This document shows, piece by piece, positions 61,724 to 64,000 of a DNA stretch of 64,000 bases. Numbering within the stretch: the first letter of the stretch is position 1; the number at the start of each line of letters is the position of its first letter. The notes beneath the pieces were generated by a model. That model searched no databases. It saw only the letters and a list, made by a program, of their open reading frames with translations, and had not been told where the DNA came from. Origin of the DNA: Amycolatopsis alba DSM 44262 (GTDB taxonomy: Bacteria > Actinomycetota > Actinomycetes > Mycobacteriales > Pseudonocardiaceae); the NCBI RefSeq assembly GCF_000384215.1, contig NZ_KB913032.1:3737665-3801664 (forward strand). Direction: 5' to 3'. The translations under genes and the position numbers were made by a program.

Positions 61724-64000
61724 ATGCGACGAGGCATACGGGTCTTGACGACGCTGGCGGGGTTGACGCTGGTGGCGGGAACCGTTCCGGCACTCCAGGC
61801 GAACGCGGCGGAAGCCCCACGGAGCTCAGTGGTGGCGGCCGCGCTCGACGACTACTGCGGCGGTCAATGCGGCGACATCCTGCCGCCCGGCACCAAGGGG
61901 AACGCCACCCTCGCCGAGATCCTGGCGCACAAGGCGCTCGGCACCCGGCCCGCGCATTCCGCCGATCAGCTCGGCCGGTACGCCTCGCTCGCCGACGGCT
62001 ACAAGACGCTGACCACGGACAAGATCAACCAGTTCTTCAACGACGCCTCGTACGGCGTCCAGTCCGGGCAGGTCGAGAGCACGATCAAACCGCGTTCGGA
62101 CGTGACGATCACGCGCGACAAGGCGACGGGCGTCCCCCGGATCGTCGGCACGACGCGGCCGGGCACGATGTACGGCGCCGGATACGCCGCCGGGCAGGAC
62201 CGGCTGTGGCTGATGGACATCATGCGCCGGGTCGGTCGCGGCCAGCTGACGTCGTACGCCGGAGGAGCACAGGGAAACCGCGAACTCGAGCAGAGCTTCT
62301 TCGCTTCGGCGCCTTACACCGAACAGGAACTGCAGAAGCAGATCGACAACGCCGTGGCCAGCGGTCCGCGCGGCGCGCAGGGCAAGGCCGACGCCGAGGC
62401 TTACGTCCAGGGCGTCAACAAGTACATCTCCGACTCGCACAGCGGCCGCTACTTCCCCGGCGAGTACGTCCTGACCGGACACGTCGACGCGATCACGAAC
62501 GCCGGGACCATCGAGCCGTTCAAGCTGACCGACCTCGTCGTCCTCGCGGCCGTCGTCGGAGCGCAGTTCGGCGCCGGTGGTGGCGGTGAGGTACAGAACG
62601 CCATCGCGAAGATGGCGATGCAGGAGAAGTACGGTCTCGAACAGGGCGACAAGGTCTGGAAGAGCTTCCGGTCCGAAGACGACCCCGAGACCGTCAAGAC
62701 CCTCCACAGTGGACAGAACTTCGACTACGGCAAGGCGCCCGCGAACCCGCAGGGCGCGGCCATCCCGGACAAGGGAACGGTCTCCGGGCAGCAGCTGGTC
62801 TTCGACCCGACCGGATCCGCCGGGACGGCGACACCCGCCAAGGTGGACGTTCCCGCGCCCGAGGACCAGAAGGCCGTCCGCGGCATCTTCGACGACGGTG
62901 TCCTGCCCGGCAACATGCTGTCGGAGAAGCACGGCATGTCCAACGCGCTGGTCGTCTCCGGCGCCAAGACCGCGAGCGGTCACCCGGTCGCCGTCTTCGG
63001 CCCGCAGGCCGGCTACTTCGCGCCGCAATTGCTGATGCTGCAGGAACTCCAGGGCCCTGGCATCAGTGCCCGCGGCGCCTCCTTCGCGGGCATCAGCATG
63101 TACGTGCTGCTCGGCCGCGGCAAGGACTACTCGTGGAGCGCGACCTCGGCGTCGCAGGACATCACCGACACCTACGCCGTCGAACTGTGCGAGCAGAACG
63201 GTTCCGCGCCGACGAAGAACTCCAACTTCTACCGCTTCCGCGGTCAGTGCCTGCCGTTCGAGATCGTCGAGCGCAAGAACGCCTGGAAGCCCACCATCGC
63301 CGACGGGACGGCCGAAGGTTCGTACACCCTGCGCAGCTTCCGCACCAAGTACGGGCCGGTGTCGAGCCGGGCGCTGGTCGGCGGCAAACCGGTCGCGTAC
63401 GCGTCGCTGCGGTCGACCTTCCAGCACGAGATCGACACGATCATCGGCTTCCAGAAGTTCAACGATCCGGACGCGATCAAGTCGGCGAAGGACTTCCAGG
63501 TCGCGGCGGCCGACGTCAACCAGACCTACAACTGGTTCTACGCCGACTCCCGCGACATCGCGTACTTCAACTCCGGCTCGAACCCGGTCCGCAATCCGAA
63601 CGTCGACCCGGCGATGCCGGTGCGGGGCGACGCCGGATTCGACTGGCAGGGCTGGAATCCCGACGGCAACCTCGCGAACTACACACCGTCCTCGCAGCAT
63701 CCGCAGTCGATCAACCAGGACTACTACATCAGCTGGAACAACGCGCAGAGCAACGGCTACGCGGCCAGCGGCGCGGACAAGAGTTCCGTGCACCGCGGCG
63801 ATCTGATCGACGCGCGGGTCAAGAAGATGGTCTCCAGCGGCACCAAGGTGACGCGGGTGAACCTCACGCAGGCCATGGAGGAAGCAGCACTGGCCGACCT
63901 CCGCGCGGAGAAGGTGCTGCCCGAGCTGCTCAAGGTGCTCGACAAGGCGCCCGTGACCGGTCCCGCCGCGGACGCGGTGACGAAGCTGAAAACCTGGCTC
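61724..64000 (+). CDS. Penicillin acylase family protein, secreted (partial, 3' end outside window)
   Basis: An open frame of 759 codons running off the right edge. A signal peptide is present (RRGIRVLTTLAGLTLVAGTVPALQANAA). The alpha-subunit region (DVTITRDKATGVPRIVGTTRPGTMYGAGYAAGQDRLWLMDIMRR) and the beta-subunit start SNALVVSGAKTASGHP are typical Ntn-hydrolase features: autocatalytic cleavage would expose the Ser in HGMSNAL (near residue 408) as N-terminal nucleophile. It could act as penicillin/cephalosporin or acyl-homoserine lactone/lipopeptide acylase; substrate undetermined. The GGAGG before ATG fixes the start. Confidence 0.9.
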   Translation, partial: MRRGIRVLTTLAGLTLVAGTVPALQANAAEAPRSSVVAAALDDYCGGQCGDILPPGTKGNATLAEILAHKALGTRPAHSADQLGRYASLADGYKTLTTDKINQFFNDASYGVQSGQVESTIKPRSDVTITRDKATGVPRIVGTTRPGTMYGAGYAAGQDRLWLMDIMRRVGRGQLTSYAGGAQGNRELEQSFFASAPYTEQELQKQIDNAVASGPRGAQGKADAEAYVQGVNKYISDSHSGRYFPGEYVLTGHVDAITNAGTIEPFKLTDLVVLAAVVGAQFGAGGGGEVQNAIAKMAMQEKYGLEQGDKVWKSFRSEDDPETVKTLHSGQNFDYGKAPANPQGAAIPDKGTVSGQQLVFDPTGSAGTATPAKVDVPAPEDQKAVRGIFDDGVLPGNMLSEKHGMSNALVVSGAKTASGHPVAVFGPQAGYFAPQLLMLQELQGPGISARGASFAGISMYVLLGRGKDYSWSATSASQDITDTYAVELCEQNGSAPTKNSNFYRFRGQCLPFEIVERKNAWKPTIADGTAEGSYTLRSFRTKYGPVSSRALVGGKPVAYASLRSTFQHEIDTIIGFQKFNDPDAIKSAKDFQVAAADVNQTYNWFYADSRDIAYFNSGSNPVRNPNVDPAMPVRGDAGFDWQGWNPDGNLANYTPSSQHPQSINQDYYISWNNAQSNGYAASGADKSSVHRGDLIDARVKKMVSSGTKVTRVNLTQAMEEAALADLRAEKVLPELLKVLDKAPVTGPAADAVTKLKTWL

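Noticed and set aside
61826..63793. A 655-codon minus-strand open frame opposite the penicillin acylase gene
   Set aside because: The plus strand encodes a complete signal peptide and acylase motifs; the minus frame has no recognisable domain and shadow-type Val/Arg/Gly composition.

Overview
This 64 kb window is the replication-origin region of a high-GC actinomycete. Gene content and order (rpmH-dnaA-oriC-dnaN-gnd-recF-dciA-gyrB-gyrA-tRNA-Ile-tRNA-Ala, then ppiA/PH protein/crgA, then pabA-type glutaminase, pknB-pknA-pbpA-rodA-pstP-fhaB-fhaA, tRNA-Leu) match the conserved actinobacterial origin block known from Mycobacterium tuberculosis. The very high GC, the frequent ATGA/TGATG/GTGA coupling, the DLW-39 protein, the class E sortase and the accessory families suggest a Pseudonocardiaceae member, most likely Amycolatopsis or a close relative. 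That assignment is inference; no search was run.

Layout. 1-6.6 kb (minus strand): an unknown partial gene and a HAD hydrolase, then the origin-flanking cluster parB, parA, rsmG, jag, yidC, yidD, rnpA, rpmH, with three parS sites around rsmG. 6.6-9.9 kb: dnaA and the oriC intergenic region, with many DnaA boxes and an AT-rich unwinding element next to dnaN. 9.9-20.1 kb: dnaN, gnd, recF, dciA, gyrB, gyrA, a DUF3566 membrane protein, tRNA-Ile(GAT), the small DLW-39 protein and tRNA-Ala(TGC). 20.1-35 kb: an accessory block with an ESX/WXG-like three-gene operon, an amidase/GatC-like/MFS operon facing a MerR regulator, an ADP-ribosylglycohydrolase with an AraC regulator, a winged-helix protein, an M14 carboxypeptidase, a PNPOx-like protein, lipoproteins, a TetR-controlled SnoaL-like/CopZ-like pair and a lysine-rich membrane protein. 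35-46.8 kb: cyclophilin, rhomboid protease, PH-domain protein, CrgA, sortase E plus a small partner, an LLM flavoenzyme, an ABC exporter, a two-component system and a ferredoxin reductase. 46.8-59.2 kb: glutamine amidotransferase, a small ABC module, an AAA-type kinase, and the growth/division Ser/Thr kinase operon ending at tRNA-Leu(CAG). 59.4-64 kb: an unknown gene coupled to an HTH-ImmA/IrrE peptidase, an FKBP, and the start of a secreted penicillin acylase-family enzyme.

The most novel signal is a dispersed intergenic element of about 158 bp, present three times (8823-8981, 32633-32790, 39374-39529). Each copy starts 7-8 bp after a plus-strand stop codon. Its helices are kept by compensatory base changes between copies, which points to selection on a folded RNA or DNA structure. 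Other signals worth attention are DnaA-box pairs well outside oriC (at the start of dciA, at the PH gene start near crgA, and between two convergent genes at 45.3 kb), perfect GTTCCACGTGGAAC palindromes that resemble parS, two iron-box-like sites, and a leaderless two-gene HTH/ImmA-IrrE operon beside tRNA-Leu.
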